Counted from the stretch's first letter, positions 52,164-62,838 are shown. The stretch: 64,000 bases of DNA from Caldicellulosiruptor danielii (GCF_034343125.1 NZ_CP139957.1:1263001-1327000); one strand, 5' to 3'. The notes: generated by a model not told the origin, from the sequence alone. Numbers and translations are program-made.

Positions 52164-52172
52164 TGATATAAT
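52164..52172 (+). promoter_or_regulatory. Extended -10 element, putative promoter of maf-mre
   Basis: TGATATAAT with a perfect -10 TATAAT at 52167-52172. There is no good -35 at 17 nt (a T tract). It lies about 80 nt upstream of maf. Confidence 0.5.
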
Positions 52173-52252
52173 AGAATATCAGAGAGCCAAGAAAGACTAC
52201 ACAAAATTTACATTCAAAACACAGTGTATGAAAGGAGATAGATTTAACAAAA

Positions 52253-52852
52253 TTGAGAAGAGTAATTCTTGCATCTTCATCACCCAGAAGAATAGAACTT
52301 TTAAAGCAGTTTGGCATTAAGTTTGAAGTAATTCCATCAAACGTTAATGAAAGTATAAATCAAAATCTGTCGGTTGAAGAAAATGTAATGCAGCTTGCTA
52401 AAAAGAAAGCTCAAGAGGTTTTTAATAAACTTGGGGAAGATAGTAAACAAAGTTTAGTTATTGCAGCTGACACTGTGGTGTTTGTTGAAGGAATCACTCT
52501 TGGAAAGCCCTTAAATGAAGATGAAGCTTTCTGGATGCTCAGAAAAATAAGCGGTAAGTGGCATAGTGTTTACACTGGTGTATGTATAATAGATGGACCA
52601 AGGGAAAGAATTTTGGTGGAATACGAAAAAAGTAACGTTTATATAAAGCATATGTCCGATGAGGAGATATTAAGATATATCTCAACAAAAGAACCTTTTG
52701 ATAAAGCAGGGGCGTATGCTATTCAAGGCTTTGGAAGCTTAATTGTTGAAAGGATAGAGGGCTGTTTTTACAATGTAGTTGGTCTTCCCTTGTACAGACT
52801 AAACATCATGCTACAAAAACTTGGATATGACTTAATGAAAGGAGAGTTGTGA
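52253..52852 (+). CDS. maf: Maf family nucleotide pyrophosphatase
   Basis: Hydrolyses dTTP, UTP and related non-canonical nucleotides, and is linked to septum control. The N-terminal signature is [20 protein letters not shown]; further on are [12 protein letters not shown] and [13 protein letters not shown], and [14 protein letters not shown] near the end. 199 aa. The TTG start is 15 nt from the SD GGAG, longer than usual; the true start may be a few codons upstream. maf directly before mreB is a common order. Its TGA overlaps the mreB ATG by one base. Confidence 0.93.
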   Translation: MRRVILASSSPRRIELLKQFGIKFEVIPSNVNESINQNLSVEENVMQLAKKKAQEVFNKLGEDSKQSLVIAADTVVFVEGITLGKPLNEDEAFWMLRKISGKWHSVYTGVCIIDGPRERILVEYEKSNVYIKHMSDEEILRYISTKEPFDKAGAYAIQGFGSLIVERIEGCFYNVVGLPLYRLNIMLQKLGYDLMKGEL

Positions 52853-53883
52853 TGGGACTTTTAAAATCACTCTACAGAGATTTGGGGATTGATTTGGGCA
52901 CTGCAAACACTCTTGTGCACTTGCGTGGAAAGGGCATTGTTGTAAATGAACCATCTGTTGTGGCTGTTCAAAAAGACACTGGAAAGATTTTGGCAGTCGG
53001 GAATGAAGCAAAAGAGATGATCGGACGAACACCTGGCAACATTGTGGCAATAAGACCATTAAAAGATGGGGTTATTGCTGATTTTTATACAACTCAAGTC
53101 ATGTTAAAGTATTTTATGGAAAAAGCATATAAAAAATCATTTCTTGGTTTAAGACCGAGAGTTGTGATATGTGTTCCGTCAGGTGTAACAGAAGTTGAGA
53201 GAAGGGCTGTGGAAGAGTCGGCTTACAAGGCAGGAGCTAAAGAGGTTTATATAATGGAAGAACCTATGGCAGCAGCTATTGGTGCAGGACTTCCTGTTGA
53301 TGAGCCGTCTGGCAGCATGGTGGTAGATATTGGTGGAGGTACGTCAGAGGTTGCTGTAATATCCTTAGGTGGAATTGTCACCAGTAAATCCCTTAGAATT
53401 GCTGGTGATGAGTTTGATGAAGCAATTTCAAACTATATAAAGAAGGAATACAACTTAATGATAGGCGACAGAACCGCAGAAGAAATAAAAATAAACATTG
53501 GGTCTGCATATCCACTTGAAAAGGAAGAATGGTATGAAATAAAAGGGAGAGATCTTATAACAGGTCTTCCAAAGACTATAAAGGTCTCATCCACAGAAAT
53601 AAGAGATGCTTTAAAAGAACCTGTTATGGCAATAGTTGATGCGATAAAACAAACTCTTGAAAAAACTCCACCAGAGCTTGCAGCAGACATTATGGAAAGA
53701 GGTATTATGCTGACAGGCGGTGGAGCGCTTTTAAAAGGGCTTGACAAACTTATAAGCAAAGAGACGGGTCTTCCTGTACACATAGCTGAAAGGCCTCTTG
53801 ATTGTGTTGCACTGGGTGCTGGAAAAGCGCTGGAGGAAATTGAAACCTTGCAAAAGGTAATGATTAACAGGAGCTCAAGGTAG
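52852..53883 (+). CDS. mreB: Rod shape-determining protein MreB
   Basis: Actin-like filament that positions lateral wall synthesis. Phosphate-binding loops [15 protein letters not shown] and [15 protein letters not shown], and adenosine motif [14 protein letters not shown]. 343 aa from ATG 52852, 7 nt after AAGGAG. First of mreBCD. Confidence 0.97.
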   Translation: MGLLKSLYRDLGIDLGTANTLVHLRGKGIVVNEPSVVAVQKDTGKILAVGNEAKEMIGRTPGNIVAIRPLKDGVIADFYTTQVMLKYFMEKAYKKSFLGLRPRVVICVPSGVTEVERRAVEESAYKAGAKEVYIMEEPMAAAIGAGLPVDEPSGSMVVDIGGGTSEVAVISLGGIVTSKSLRIAGDEFDEAISNYIKKEYNLMIGDRTAEEIKINIGSAYPLEKEEWYEIKGRDLITGLPKTIKVSSTEIRDALKEPVMAIVDAIKQTLEKTPPELAADIMERGIMLTGGGALLKGLDKLISKETGLPVHIAERPLDCVALGAGKALEEIETLQKVMINRSSR

Positions 53884-53899
53884 TGGAGGATGAAATATT

Positions 53900-54751
53900 T
53901 TGAAAAGAAACATTTTATTAACTATTATTGTTTTGTTCGCATTTTTATTTAGTGTAGTTGCAACTGTAATATCCCTCAGAAACTACGATTCAAATATTGT
54001 CTCGAGAAAATTGAAAGAGGGTTATGTTCCTGCAAATTCCCAAGTAGTTAAGATTATAAGAGATATAAGAGAATATATAAACGGAATATTTCATCTCAAC
54101 CAAATCATTGCTGAGAACAAGCGATTAAAAGAAGAGCTGAACAAATTAAATACAGATAAAATTACCATTGAAGAGATTAAAAGTGAAAACGCAAAATTAA
54201 AAGAACTTTTGGGACTTAAAGAACAAATTGGATTGGCTGCAAATTTTGAAATTGCCAGAGTTGTTCAGAGGTCTCAAGAAGCCTGGCTTAGTTTTTTTAT
54301 CATCGACAAGGGAGTAAAAAACGGCGTTAAGAAAAACATGGTTGTTATCAACAATCAAGGACTGATAGGATATGTTGTAGATGCGGGAACAAACTGGGCA
54401 AAAGTGGTAACACTGCTTGACCCGGATTTTTCAGCATCTGCTATGGTTGTGCGAACAAGAGAAATTGGTGTTGTAAGAGGGAGTGTCAATCTTTTGTCAA
54501 AAAGGTTATGTGAAATGAGGTATATCTCGAAAGATTCTAAGATTAAACTTAATGATATTGTTATAACCTCTGGGATGGGAGAGATATTTCCAAAAGGAAT
54601 TGCCATTGGTAAAGTGGTTCAAATAAAAAACGATAAGTTTGAGCTTACCAAAAACATTTTGATAGAACCTTTAGTTGACATCGAAAATGTTGAATATGTG
54701 ATGGTAATTAAGCAAGTAAAAGATATAAATTTGTCGGTAGGTGTTAAATAA
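53900..54751 (+). CDS. mreC: Rod shape-determining protein MreC
   Basis: A 283-aa single-pass protein linking MreB to the extracytoplasmic wall machinery. N-terminal helix about 4-25, coiled coil about 65-95 (IIAENKRLKEELNKLNTDK), then the MreC beta domains with WLSFFIIDKGVKNGVKKNM and VVTLLDPDFSASAMV and ITSGMGEIFPKGIAIGKV. The start is TTG after GTGGAGGATG. Confidence 0.95.
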   Translation: MKRNILLTIIVLFAFLFSVVATVISLRNYDSNIVSRKLKEGYVPANSQVVKIIRDIREYINGIFHLNQIIAENKRLKEELNKLNTDKITIEEIKSENAKLKELLGLKEQIGLAANFEIARVVQRSQEAWLSFFIIDKGVKNGVKKNMVVINNQGLIGYVVDAGTNWAKVVTLLDPDFSASAMVVRTREIGVVRGSVNLLSKRLCEMRYISKDSKIKLNDIVITSGMGEIFPKGIAIGKVVQIKNDKFELTKNILIEPLVDIENVEYVMVIKQVKDINLSVGVK

Positions 54752-55277
54752 ATTGCTTAAAAACAAGCTAATTTTGCACGGGATAAACATTGTTTATACA
54801 ATTTTTTTTCAAACAATAATTCAAGAGATTATTCAAGTAAAGGGAAATACTGTATTACTATTTATTCCGCTTGTTGTTAGCAATACAATATTTTTTGAGT
54901 TTTCGGATGCGATGATATTTAATCTACTTATCGTTTTTGTTTTTTGTTTTTTGTTTACAGATAATTTCTACTTAAATCTTTTTTTAACAGTTATCCTTAT
55001 ATTTATTTCAAATAAACTAAAAGAGAAAGTTTATCTACAAAGAGTTGAAATATTTTTGTTGTTTCTTTTAATGTACATCTTCACTTTGAATTTATTGCAG
55101 TATATCACTGTTGGTCTTGCTTATAAAGAAATTCCTGTACCCTCAGTATTTTTGAGTAATTCTGTCATTCAGTTTATTCTTGACTCAGTATTTGGGATAT
55201 TCATTTATTTTGCAGTGTCTAAAGAAAGCAAATACCTACTTAAACTCAAAAAGGGGAGAAATTTGAAAGAAGAATGA
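54741..55277 (+). CDS. mreD: Rod shape-determining protein MreD
   Basis: A 178-aa hydrophobic protein with five or six membrane helices, poorly conserved in sequence as usual for MreD. The call rests on position between mreC and a PBP2 gene, on size and on topology. GTG 54741 overlaps mreC by 11 nt; TTG 54753, about 10 nt after AGGTG, is an alternative start. It overlaps the PBP2 gene by 4 nt. Confidence 0.85.
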   Translation: MLNKLLKNKLILHGINIVYTIFFQTIIQEIIQVKGNTVLLFIPLVVSNTIFFEFSDAMIFNLLIVFVFCFLFTDNFYLNLFLTVILIFISNKLKEKVYLQRVEIFLLFLLMYIFTLNLLQYITVGLAYKEIPVPSVFLSNSVIQFILDSVFGIFIYFAVSKESKYLLKLKKGRNLKEE

Positions 55278-57376
55278 AGATATTGTTTATAGAAAAGTTA
55301 AGAGAAAAAAACGTTTTTAATAGGTGGACTTTTTTGTACATACTTTTTATATGCCTTGTGTTAATTTTAATTGTGCGCTTGAGTTATTTACAGCTTGTAA
55401 AGGGAGATTATTACTATGAACTTTCTGAAAAGAAGTTGATGCAAAAAGCAAATCTGGAAGCGCCAAGGGGTATTATTTACGATAAAAATGGTAGACCACT
55501 TGCCGACAATAGACCTGCCTATGTTCTCCAGATTATGAAAACTCAGCAGCTTCGTTCTGAAAGTCAGAAAAGAGAGTTTACCAAAAAGATAATAGAAATT
55601 GTGAAAATTCTAAATAAAAACGGAGACAAAATTATAAATCAATTTAAAATTGACATAAATCCTATTAGATTTAACTTTGGTATTGCAGACAAGAAACTTG
55701 CAAAAAAAGTAGAAATACAATGGAAAAAAGATAGAGACATTCCTTCGAACTTTTCTGCGCAGCAAGCTTTTGAGTTTTTGAGAAAGAAATTTTATATTCC
55801 AGAAAATCTTGACCTGCAAACTACTCTTCAGGTAATGGCCATTGAAGATATGCTATTTTATAACTATTATCAAATGTATCAACCTGTTACAATTGCAATT
55901 GACATTTCCATGAAAACTATTGCTGAGATTGAAGAAAGGCGTAGAGATTTTTCGTTTGTAAACATAGAAGCAAAAGCAGTAAGAGTTTATAAGGATGCAA
56001 TATACAACGCCTTCGTGGTAGGAAGGATAGGTAAAATAACTCAAGAACAATATGAAAAGCTAAAAGACAAAGGATATTCTCAAGATAGTTTAATTGGTGT
56101 TGAGGGAGTTGAAAAAAGGTGCGAAGATTATTTGCGTGGCAAAGACGGACTTCAGATCATCGAAGTTGACAAGTTTGGAAGGATAAATGATGTTAAGATA
56201 GAAAAACAACCAACAAAGGGTGCAAATGTCTATCTGACCATAGATTCTAAGCTTCAAAAAGTTGCTTATGAGTCGCTCAAAAAAATTTTAGAAAAGATAA
56301 GAAATGGTGATTATGGTGAGAAATTTCCAAAAGCAAACAGTGGTGCTGCAGTAGTAATTGATGTAAAAACAGGCAATGTTCTTACTCTCACAAGTTATCC
56401 TTCATACAATCCTAACATATTTATAAAAGGTATCACTACCAGCGAATGGTATAAGCTGATTAATGACCCCACAAGACCAATGTTTAACAGGGCGATTGCC
56501 GGGGCTTATCCACCTGGTTCAACTTTTAAGATACTCACAGCAATTGCAGGTCTTCAGGAAGGGGTCATCAAACCAGACGAAAAAATATTGGACACAGGTA
56601 GATATATGTATTACGCAAAATCAGGGTTTACTCCTGCCTGCTGGCTATGGAATAGATATCGAACCACGCATGGCTGGCTAAATGTTGTTGATGCTCTTAA
56701 AGTTTCTTGTAACGTATTTTTCTATGAAACAGGAAGAAGACTTGGAATAGAAACAATTGACAGATATGCAACTCTATTTGGGCTTGGTGGAAAAACTGGG
56801 GTTCAGCTTGATGGTGAATCAAACGGTATACTTGCAAATGAAGAGAATAAAAAGAAGATCTTTAATCAACCTTGGTATCCTGGTGATACAGTTTTAGCAG
56901 CTATTGGTCAGTCTATAAATGCATTTACACCTATCCAAATGGCAAGTTTTATTGCAACTGTTGCAAATGGTGGGACAAGATATCAGGTGAACCTTATAGA
57001 CAAGATTGTGGATGCCAATGGAAAAGTAATCTATAAGTCTGTGCCAAAAGTGCTCAGCAGGGTAAAGATGTATGAATCAACAAAAAAAGCAGTTTTTGAA
57101 GGAATGAAAAGTGTTACAACTGAAGAGGGAGGAACAGCAAGACAAGCATTTAAGGATTTGCCATTTACTGTAGCAGGAAAAACGGGAACCTCGCAGTATT
57201 CGAATTCATCGGCTGCTCATGCCTGGTTTGTTGGTTTTGCACCTTATGATAATCCCCAGATTGCCTTTGCTATTGTTTTAGAAAATGGTGGACATGGTTC
57301 ATATGCCGCGTATGTTGCAAGGGAAATAATAGATGCATATTTTAATTTGCCTTTGCAAAAAGAAGAGAAGCCATAA
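55274..57376 (+). CDS. mrdA: Penicillin-binding protein 2 (elongasome transpeptidase)
   Basis: A class B PBP of 700 aa that cross-links lateral wall peptidoglycan with RodA. Membrane helix about 20-40, PBP dimerisation domain with LEAPRGIIYDKNGRPLADN, then the transpeptidase with SxxK in PPGSTFKILTA, SxN in SCNVFFYE and KTG in VAGKTGTSQYS. Its place between mreD and minCDE and with rodA nearby fits PBP2 rather than SpoVD or FtsI. Confidence 0.94.
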   Translation: MKILFIEKLREKNVFNRWTFLYILFICLVLILIVRLSYLQLVKGDYYYELSEKKLMQKANLEAPRGIIYDKNGRPLADNRPAYVLQIMKTQQLRSESQKREFTKKIIEIVKILNKNGDKIINQFKIDINPIRFNFGIADKKLAKKVEIQWKKDRDIPSNFSAQQAFEFLRKKFYIPENLDLQTTLQVMAIEDMLFYNYYQMYQPVTIAIDISMKTIAEIEERRRDFSFVNIEAKAVRVYKDAIYNAFVVGRIGKITQEQYEKLKDKGYSQDSLIGVEGVEKRCEDYLRGKDGLQIIEVDKFGRINDVKIEKQPTKGANVYLTIDSKLQKVAYESLKKILEKIRNGDYGEKFPKANSGAAVVIDVKTGNVLTLTSYPSYNPNIFIKGITTSEWYKLINDPTRPMFNRAIAGAYPPGSTFKILTAIAGLQEGVIKPDEKILDTGRYMYYAKSGFTPACWLWNRYRTTHGWLNVVDALKVSCNVFFYETGRRLGIETIDRYATLFGLGGKTGVQLDGESNGILANEENKKKIFNQPWYPGDTVLAAIGQSINAFTPIQMASFIATVANGGTRYQVNLIDKIVDANGKVIYKSVPKVLSRVKMYESTKKAVFEGMKSVTTEEGGTARQAFKDLPFTVAGKTGTSQYSNSSAAHAWFVGFAPYDNPQIAFAIVLENGGHGSYAAYVAREIIDAYFNLPLQKEEKP

Positions 57377-57393
57377 AAGGGGGAGGATTTGGT

Positions 57394-58041
57394 TTGAATG
57401 AACCTGTTGTATTAAAAGGCTTTGGGAAAGGAATTGCTGTCATTTTGGATAACAATTGTGATTTTGAGACAATCTGTGATTACTTTAAGCAAAAAGTTAT
57501 AAACGGCAAAAATTTTTTTTCAGGATATGAGATTCCTATCCAGTTTATAGGAAGGAAGCTTAACAGTTATGAACTTCAAAAGCTAATAGAGATAATGAAG
57601 ACATTTGGAGGAGTACATGATATAATATTTCCGTGGGACGAGATTAGTTTTCATAGTCTTATTTCAACTTCAGAAGAACGAGTTGAAAATATAAAAGAAG
57701 AGAACCTTAATGCAAAGGTGCACAAAGGTACTCTGCGTTCAGGACAAGTTATAACCTCGGAGTCTGATTTGATAATTATAGGGGATGTAAATCCCGGAGC
57801 AGAGGTGATATCCAAAAATAACATTATTGTCCTTGGAGCGCTCAGAGGAATTGCGCATGCAGGCATTTCTGGGAACAAAGATGCTGTCGTTTTTGCGCTT
57901 GAGATGGACCCTGTTCAAATCAGGATTGCCAATATAATTGCAAGGGCTCCTGATGAGGAAAATAAACGTGAAAAGTCAGTTGCTGAGATAGCATATATAG
58001 AAAATGAAACAATAGTTGTTAAACCTATTACGCAATTTTAA
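57394..58041 (+). CDS. minC: Septum site-determining protein MinC
   Basis: Inhibits FtsZ assembly away from midcell. The N-terminal FtsZ-binding domain is about 1-100. The C-terminal beta-helix domain has HKGTLRSGQVITSESDLIIIGDVNPGAEVIS in part, and ALRGIAHAGISGNKDAVV. 215 aa. TTG start behind GGGGGAGGA. First of minCDE, which is complete. Confidence 0.95.
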   Translation: MNEPVVLKGFGKGIAVILDNNCDFETICDYFKQKVINGKNFFSGYEIPIQFIGRKLNSYELQKLIEIMKTFGGVHDIIFPWDEISFHSLISTSEERVENIKEENLNAKVHKGTLRSGQVITSESDLIIIGDVNPGAEVISKNNIIVLGALRGIAHAGISGNKDAVVFALEMDPVQIRIANIIARAPDEENKREKSVAEIAYIENETIVVKPITQF

Positions 58042-58069
58042 AATAACGAAAAAAGGAGAGTTTTAGAAA

Positions 58070-58870
58070 ATGGGCGAGGTTTATGTAATTACATCTGGTA
58101 AAGGTGGAGTTGGAAAGACAACAACCACTGCAAATGTAGGAACATATTTGAGCGTTTTGGGAAAAAGAGTACTTTTGATTGATGCTGATATAGGTCTTAG
58201 GAATTTAGATGTTGTTATGGGACTTGAGAACAGAATTGTGTTTGACATTGTGGATGTTGTTGAGGGAAGATGCAAGCCAAAACAGGCACTAATTAAAGAT
58301 AAAAGATTTGATGGGCTTTATTTGCTTCCTGCTGCTCAATCAAAAGACAAAACTGCTGTTTCACCTGAGCAGATGAAAGCTTTGTGCGAACAATTGAAGG
58401 ACGATTTTGATTTTATCTTGATTGACTGTCCTGCGGGGATTGAGCAAGGTTTTAAAAATGCAATTGCAGGTGCACAAAAAGCAATAGTGGTAACAACCCC
58501 GGAAGTTTCTGCTGTACGTGACGCCGACAGGATTATTGGTCTTTTGGAAGCATATGAGCTGCACAATCCTAAGCTCATCATAAACAGAATAAGGTTTGAT
58601 ATGGTAAAGCGTGGAGATATGATGGACATTGATGATATTTTAGAAATTCTTTCAATAGAACTTCTTGGGATAATTCCTGATGATGAAAAGATTATAATCT
58701 CCACCAATAAAGGAGAACCTGTGGTAATGGATGAAAAATCAAAGGCGGGGCAAGAGTATAGAAATATTGCAAGAAGAATTCTGGGTGAGAATATTCCCAT
58801 TTTGGGCGAGGAAGAAAATTCAGGTTTTTTGAGCAGGCTAAAAAAGCTTTTGGGGTTAAATAATTCGTAG
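58070..58870 (+). CDS. minD: Septum site-determining ATPase MinD
   Basis: Walker-type ATPase that recruits MinC to the membrane. Deviant Walker A SGKGGVGKTTTTANVG near 9-24, LLIDADIGLRNLD, DFILIDCPAGIEQGF, and a C-terminal amphipathic helix for membrane binding (FLSRLKKLLGL). 266 aa. SD AAAGGAGAG. Confidence 0.97.
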   Translation: MGEVYVITSGKGGVGKTTTTANVGTYLSVLGKRVLLIDADIGLRNLDVVMGLENRIVFDIVDVVEGRCKPKQALIKDKRFDGLYLLPAAQSKDKTAVSPEQMKALCEQLKDDFDFILIDCPAGIEQGFKNAIAGAQKAIVVTTPEVSAVRDADRIIGLLEAYELHNPKLIINRIRFDMVKRGDMMDIDDILEILSIELLGIIPDDEKIIISTNKGEPVVMDEKSKAGQEYRNIARRILGENIPILGEEENSGFLSRLKKLLGLNNS

Positions 58871-58881
58871 GAGGAATAAAG

Positions 58882-59184
58882 ATGTTTGAATTCTTTAACA
58901 AGTTCTTTAACAAACCATCTTCGAAAGACATTGCAAAGGAGAGGCTAAAACTTGTTATTATTCACGACAGGGCAAACGTGTCTCCAGAACTTTTAGAGAT
59001 GATAAAAAATGAGATTTTGAAGGCTATACAAAAATACATAGTGATTGATGACAAGCTCTTAGAAATTCAAATAACCAGAACACCGTCTGAGCAGAAAGGT
59101 GAATTTGTTCCTGCACTTATTGCCAATATTCCTATAAAGTCTGTAAAGAAAACTGAGATTTTGAGCAACGAGGCTGACAATTAA
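58882..59184 (+). CDS. minE: Cell division topological specificity factor MinE
   Basis: 100 aa. The N-terminal amphipathic segment FEFFNKFFNK is followed by the MinD-contact region KDIAKERLKLVIIHDRANVS and the C-terminal dimer domain. MinE drives pole-to-pole Min oscillation, so this organism has the MinCDE type rather than the DivIVA-only type. SD TAGGAGG. Confidence 0.95.
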   Translation: MFEFFNKFFNKPSSKDIAKERLKLVIIHDRANVSPELLEMIKNEILKAIQKYIVIDDKLLEIQITRTPSEQKGEFVPALIANIPIKSVKKTEILSNEADN

Positions 59185-59185
59185 A

Positions 59186-60295
59186 ATGATGGTCAAAAAC
59201 GAACAAACCATAAAAAAAAGGTTCAATGTTTTTATAACCATTTTAATGATAATTCTTTGTCTTACTGGTTTTATTCTAATTGCAAGTGCGACTAATGTTC
59301 TGGAGACAGGAAAATATAAATTGGTCATTTCGCAAGTCATCTGGTTTTGTCTGGGACTGAGCTTGTACTTCGTTTTTTCATTAATTGACTATAGAATATT
59401 TGCAAACTTTTATGTTATTATTTATATGATAATGGTTATTCTGCTTTTGTATGTAGACATAAAAGGTATAAATGTGCTTGGTGGTCAGAGATGGATAAAA
59501 GTTGGACCATTTTCGTTTCAGCCGTCTGAGATTTCTAAATTGCTCATGGTAGTGTTTTTTGCCAAAGTTGTTACGATGCAGGAAAATATTAATAAATTCA
59601 AAACGTTGGTCAAAGTATTAATTTTCGCTGCGATTCCTATAGTTCTTGTTTTAAAACAACCTGACTTGGGAACAGCTTCTGTCTTTGTTGCTATAATTGC
59701 TACAATTTTATTTGTTGCAGGGTTAGACTTGAGATATTTCTATGCAGCAATTGGTGCTCTTTTAGTGTTTATACCTATTGCATGGGAATTTGTTCTTCAT
59801 GAATACCAAAAAGATAGAATAAGAATATTTTTAAATCCTCAGCTTGACCCGATGGGAAAAGGATGGCAGGTAATATACTCACAGATAGCTATAGGGTCAG
59901 GAAAAGTATTCGGCAAAGGCTTATTTATGGGAACAATCAACAGGCTTGATTATCTTCCTGTGAAAGAATCTGACTTTATATTTGGTGTAGCAGGTGAAGA
60001 ACTTGGGTTTGTAGGATGTACAATTATAATAGTTGTATATGCACTGCTTTTGCTGAGTCTTATTAGAATAGCTTCCACTTGCAAAGACAAACTTGGTTCT
60101 TACATTATTGCAGGGATTGCGGGAATGTTTGGTTTTCAGATGTTTGTCAATATTGCAATGACTCTTGGTATAATGCCGGTAACAGGAATTCCTTTGCCCT
60201 TTGTAAGTTATGGTGGAAGTTCTATGCTTACTTCCATGGCATCACTTGGAATTGTGCAAAGCATTTATAGGGAAAATATAAAAACTATGTTTTGA
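59186..60295 (+). CDS. rodA: RodA/FtsW family peptidoglycan glycosyltransferase
   Basis: A SEDS polymerase of 369 aa with about ten membrane helices. Signatures: [21 protein letters not shown] split over the loop, [18 protein letters not shown], the conserved aspartate region before [15 protein letters not shown], and [18 protein letters not shown]. Its place beside PBP2 and Min genes favours RodA over FtsW. Starts two nt after minE. Confidence 0.93.
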   Translation: MMVKNEQTIKKRFNVFITILMIILCLTGFILIASATNVLETGKYKLVISQVIWFCLGLSLYFVFSLIDYRIFANFYVIIYMIMVILLLYVDIKGINVLGGQRWIKVGPFSFQPSEISKLLMVVFFAKVVTMQENINKFKTLVKVLIFAAIPIVLVLKQPDLGTASVFVAIIATILFVAGLDLRYFYAAIGALLVFIPIAWEFVLHEYQKDRIRIFLNPQLDPMGKGWQVIYSQIAIGSGKVFGKGLFMGTINRLDYLPVKESDFIFGVAGEELGFVGCTIIIVVYALLLLSLIRIASTCKDKLGSYIIAGIAGMFGFQMFVNIAMTLGIMPVTGIPLPFVSYGGSSMLTSMASLGIVQSIYRENIKTMF

Positions 60296-60305
60296 GGTGA
60301 AGAGA

Positions 60306-60731
60306 ATGAATATAGCACTTATTGCCCACGACAAGAAAAAAGAACTTATGGTTCAGTTTGCAATAGCATACAAGTTTATATTGTCAAAACACACATTATA
60401 TGCAACAGGAACTACTGGAAGGTTAATTCAGGAAGCAACAGGACTTGAAGTTCATAGATTCCTTCCAGGTCCACTCGGGGGGGACCAGCAGATAGGGTCT
60501 TTGATTGCATACAATCAGATTGACATGGTGATATTTTTGAGAGACCCTCTTACAGCTCAGTCTCATGAACCAGATGTAAATGCACTTTTGCGTCTTTGTG
60601 ATGTCCATAATATTCCTCTTGCAACAAACATTGCAACAGCAGAACTTTTGATAAAAGCCCTTGATAGAGGAGACTTATCATGGCGTGAAATTGTAAATCC
60701 AAAACTGCAAAAAAATAAGAGTGATAAGTGA
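60306..60731 (+). CDS. mgsA: Methylglyoxal synthase
   Basis: Converts dihydroxyacetone phosphate to methylglyoxal and phosphate. Motifs: [15 protein letters not shown] at the N-terminus, [26 protein letters not shown] with the phosphate site, and [15 protein letters not shown] with the catalytic aspartates. 141 aa from ATG 60306, 6 nt after GAGGTGA; the GTG at 60297 lies inside that SD. Its place in a cell-shape operon is unusual but is seen in some Clostridia. Confidence 0.95.
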   Translation: MNIALIAHDKKKELMVQFAIAYKFILSKHTLYATGTTGRLIQEATGLEVHRFLPGPLGGDQQIGSLIAYNQIDMVIFLRDPLTAQSHEPDVNALLRLCDVHNIPLATNIATAELLIKALDRGDLSWREIVNPKLQKNKSDK

Positions 60732-61846
60732 TGATAAAAGGCAAGGTAAAAATTGATAGAAGGACTAAGAACTTAGTTAAAAGACTAAGACCAGGGGAGA
60801 TACCTGTCATATTGCACGAGGATATTGATGAGGTAGCTGCATATTCTCTCTTAGAAAAGAAAGTAAAGGTGGTAATCAACTGTGCCAAGTCTTTTACGGG
60901 GAAGTTTCCAGCAGTTGGTGCGAAAATTCTTCTTTCACATGATGTGATTATAATTGATAATTTAGGAGAAGATGTATTTAATCGAATAAGAGAAGGGGAC
61001 ATCATAGAAATCAAAGATGATAAGATATTTTTAAACAGCAATTATCTTTGTGACGCAAAGTATCTTTCTAAAGAAGAAGTTGAATCTTTTTATCAAAAGA
61101 GTTTCAAAAAAATGGAAAATCTTTTGGAAGATTTTATAGAAAACACCTTAGAGTATGCTAAAAAAGAAAAGGGATTTATCTTGGGACAATTTGAAATGCC
61201 TGATATTTCAACCAAGATAGCTGGGAGACACGTACTTGTTGTTACAAGAGGAAGCAGTTTTAAAAAAGATATAAAAGCAATCAAAGGTTATATAACCGAG
61301 GTAAAACCGGTAGTGATTGCGGTTGATGGTGCTGCTGACGCATTGCTTGAGGAAAAGATAAGACCAAACATTATAATTGGGGATATGGACAGTGTTTCAG
61401 AGGAAAGTCTTTATAAATGTGATGAGATAATTGTTCATTCGTATCCTAACGGATATGCACCAGGACTTAAAAAAGTAGAGGCTTTAGGACTTACTGCAAA
61501 AATAGTAGCATGTCCTGGCACAAGTGAAGATGTAGCTTTGCTTTTGGCTTATGAAAAGGGAGCAGAACTAATAGTTTCGGTTGGTTCTCACAGCAGTATG
61601 CTTGATTTTTTAGAGAAAGGTCGAAAAGGAATGTCAAGCACTTTTCTGGTCAGACTAAAAATAGGTTCAAAACTTGTGGATGCAAGAGGTGTGTCCAAGC
61701 TTTATACAGAAAAGGTAAGTTTCAAATATATTGGGGTTTTGTTGTTTTCTGCACTTATTCCTATACTTGCAATCCTTATGGTTACTCCGCCTTTTCAATA
61801 CTTTTTCTATTTAATTCAACTAAAACTGAGAGTAATCTTGAGGTAG
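60728..61846 (+). CDS. SteA-like protein (TPPK-fold domain with C-terminal membrane helix)
   Basis: 372 aa. The N-terminal region has [22 protein letters not shown] and [14 protein letters not shown]. The centre resembles the thiamin pyrophosphokinase fold with [20 protein letters not shown] and [13 protein letters not shown]. One membrane helix lies near 333-355. This pattern matches SteA, a septal protein in actinobacteria that works with SteB. The next gene resembles SteB, which supports the pair. It overlaps mgsA by 4 nt. Function in Clostridia is untested. Confidence 0.82.
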   Translation: MMIKGKVKIDRRTKNLVKRLRPGEIPVILHEDIDEVAAYSLLEKKVKVVINCAKSFTGKFPAVGAKILLSHDVIIIDNLGEDVFNRIREGDIIEIKDDKIFLNSNYLCDAKYLSKEEVESFYQKSFKKMENLLEDFIENTLEYAKKEKGFILGQFEMPDISTKIAGRHVLVVTRGSSFKKDIKAIKGYITEVKPVVIAVDGAADALLEEKIRPNIIIGDMDSVSEESLYKCDEIIVHSYPNGYAPGLKKVEALGLTAKIVACPGTSEDVALLLAYEKGAELIVSVGSHSSMLDFLEKGRKGMSSTFLVRLKIGSKLVDARGVSKLYTEKVSFKYIGVLLFSALIPILAILMVTPPFQYFFYLIQLKLRVILR

Positions 61847-61852
61847 GAAAAA

Positions 61853-62797
61853 ATGAATGGAGTTAGTATAAAATATTTTGTTATTACTATTGCTTCTATC
61901 TTTGTTGCTCTTGGAGTTGGGATTCTTATTGGATTTTCTGTAAATAGCGAAAAATTTGTTCAAAAACAGTTTCAGCAGCAGCTGAGTATTATAGATAAGA
62001 ATTTGGTTGAGTTAAAAAAAGAAAATGACAGGCTTTTAAAAGAGATTGATGAGTACAAATCACAGATAAATCAACTGGAAAAAATAAATGATACTCTTGT
62101 AAATGCATACCTAAAAACATGTAAAAGTAATGCAGTTGTAAGTCTTATTGTGACCTCAACAGATTATTCATACAACGATTTAATGGATTTTTTGAGAAAA
62201 AAACAAATAAGGTTAGCAAGAATTGTAAAAGTAAAAAGAACGTTTGTAGATGTTTTGAATAACAAGATAAACGAATTTCCAGAATATAAAATTCCAGAAG
62301 ACATAATAAATGCTTTAGCGTTGTACGCGGTATTTGACATGAATAGCAAGCTCTTGACGAAATTAACAGAAAAAAGATATATAGAAATAAATGGACTATC
62401 AGGAGAAATTGCCGATACAATTTTAATAGCAGGTGGCAATACTCTTCAAAACGATACTTTTAACGCAGTTGATAGAAGATTTATTGAAAAATTGAAAAAT
62501 ATAAACGATCTCAATATTGTTGGAGTTGAGCAATCGTACAGTGAACTAAACTATTGTGAAAAGTACAAAAGCATGGGCTTAGATACTGTTGATAACGTCG
62601 ATGAACTGACTGGAAAAATTTCACTTATAGAACTTATAAGAGGCGGAAATGGCAATTTTGGGACTAAAAAAGAGGCAAACCTCTTGATGCCTAATACCTT
62701 TACAAGCATTGAGGTTTCTGAAAATTTATTGAAAAAGAGAAGAGAAAGTTTGCTTGAGCAATATCAAAATATACAATATACAAACGTTATGCCATAA
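61853..62797 (+). CDS. SteB/MctB-like membrane protein (copper-transporter family name)
   Basis: 314 aa. One N-terminal membrane helix (about 7-29) with VALGVGILIGFSVNSEKFV, a coiled coil near 40-82, then an extracytoplasmic alpha/beta domain. This matches the MctB/DUF3186 family, called copper transporter in mycobacteria, and also SteB. No copper-binding cysteine or methionine cluster is visible. Pairing with the SteA-like gene and Rod/Min context favour an envelope or division role. Confidence 0.8.
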   Translation: MNGVSIKYFVITIASIFVALGVGILIGFSVNSEKFVQKQFQQQLSIIDKNLVELKKENDRLLKEIDEYKSQINQLEKINDTLVNAYLKTCKSNAVVSLIVTSTDYSYNDLMDFLRKKQIRLARIVKVKRTFVDVLNNKINEFPEYKIPEDIINALALYAVFDMNSKLLTKLTEKRYIEINGLSGEIADTILIAGGNTLQNDTFNAVDRRFIEKLKNINDLNIVGVEQSYSELNYCEKYKSMGLDTVDNVDELTGKISLIELIRGGNGNFGTKKEANLLMPNTFTSIEVSENLLKKRRESLLEQYQNIQYTNVMP

Positions 62798-62838
62798 AGG
62801 TTTGGTTTTACAAACTTTTTATGAGAGGAAGAAAACAA

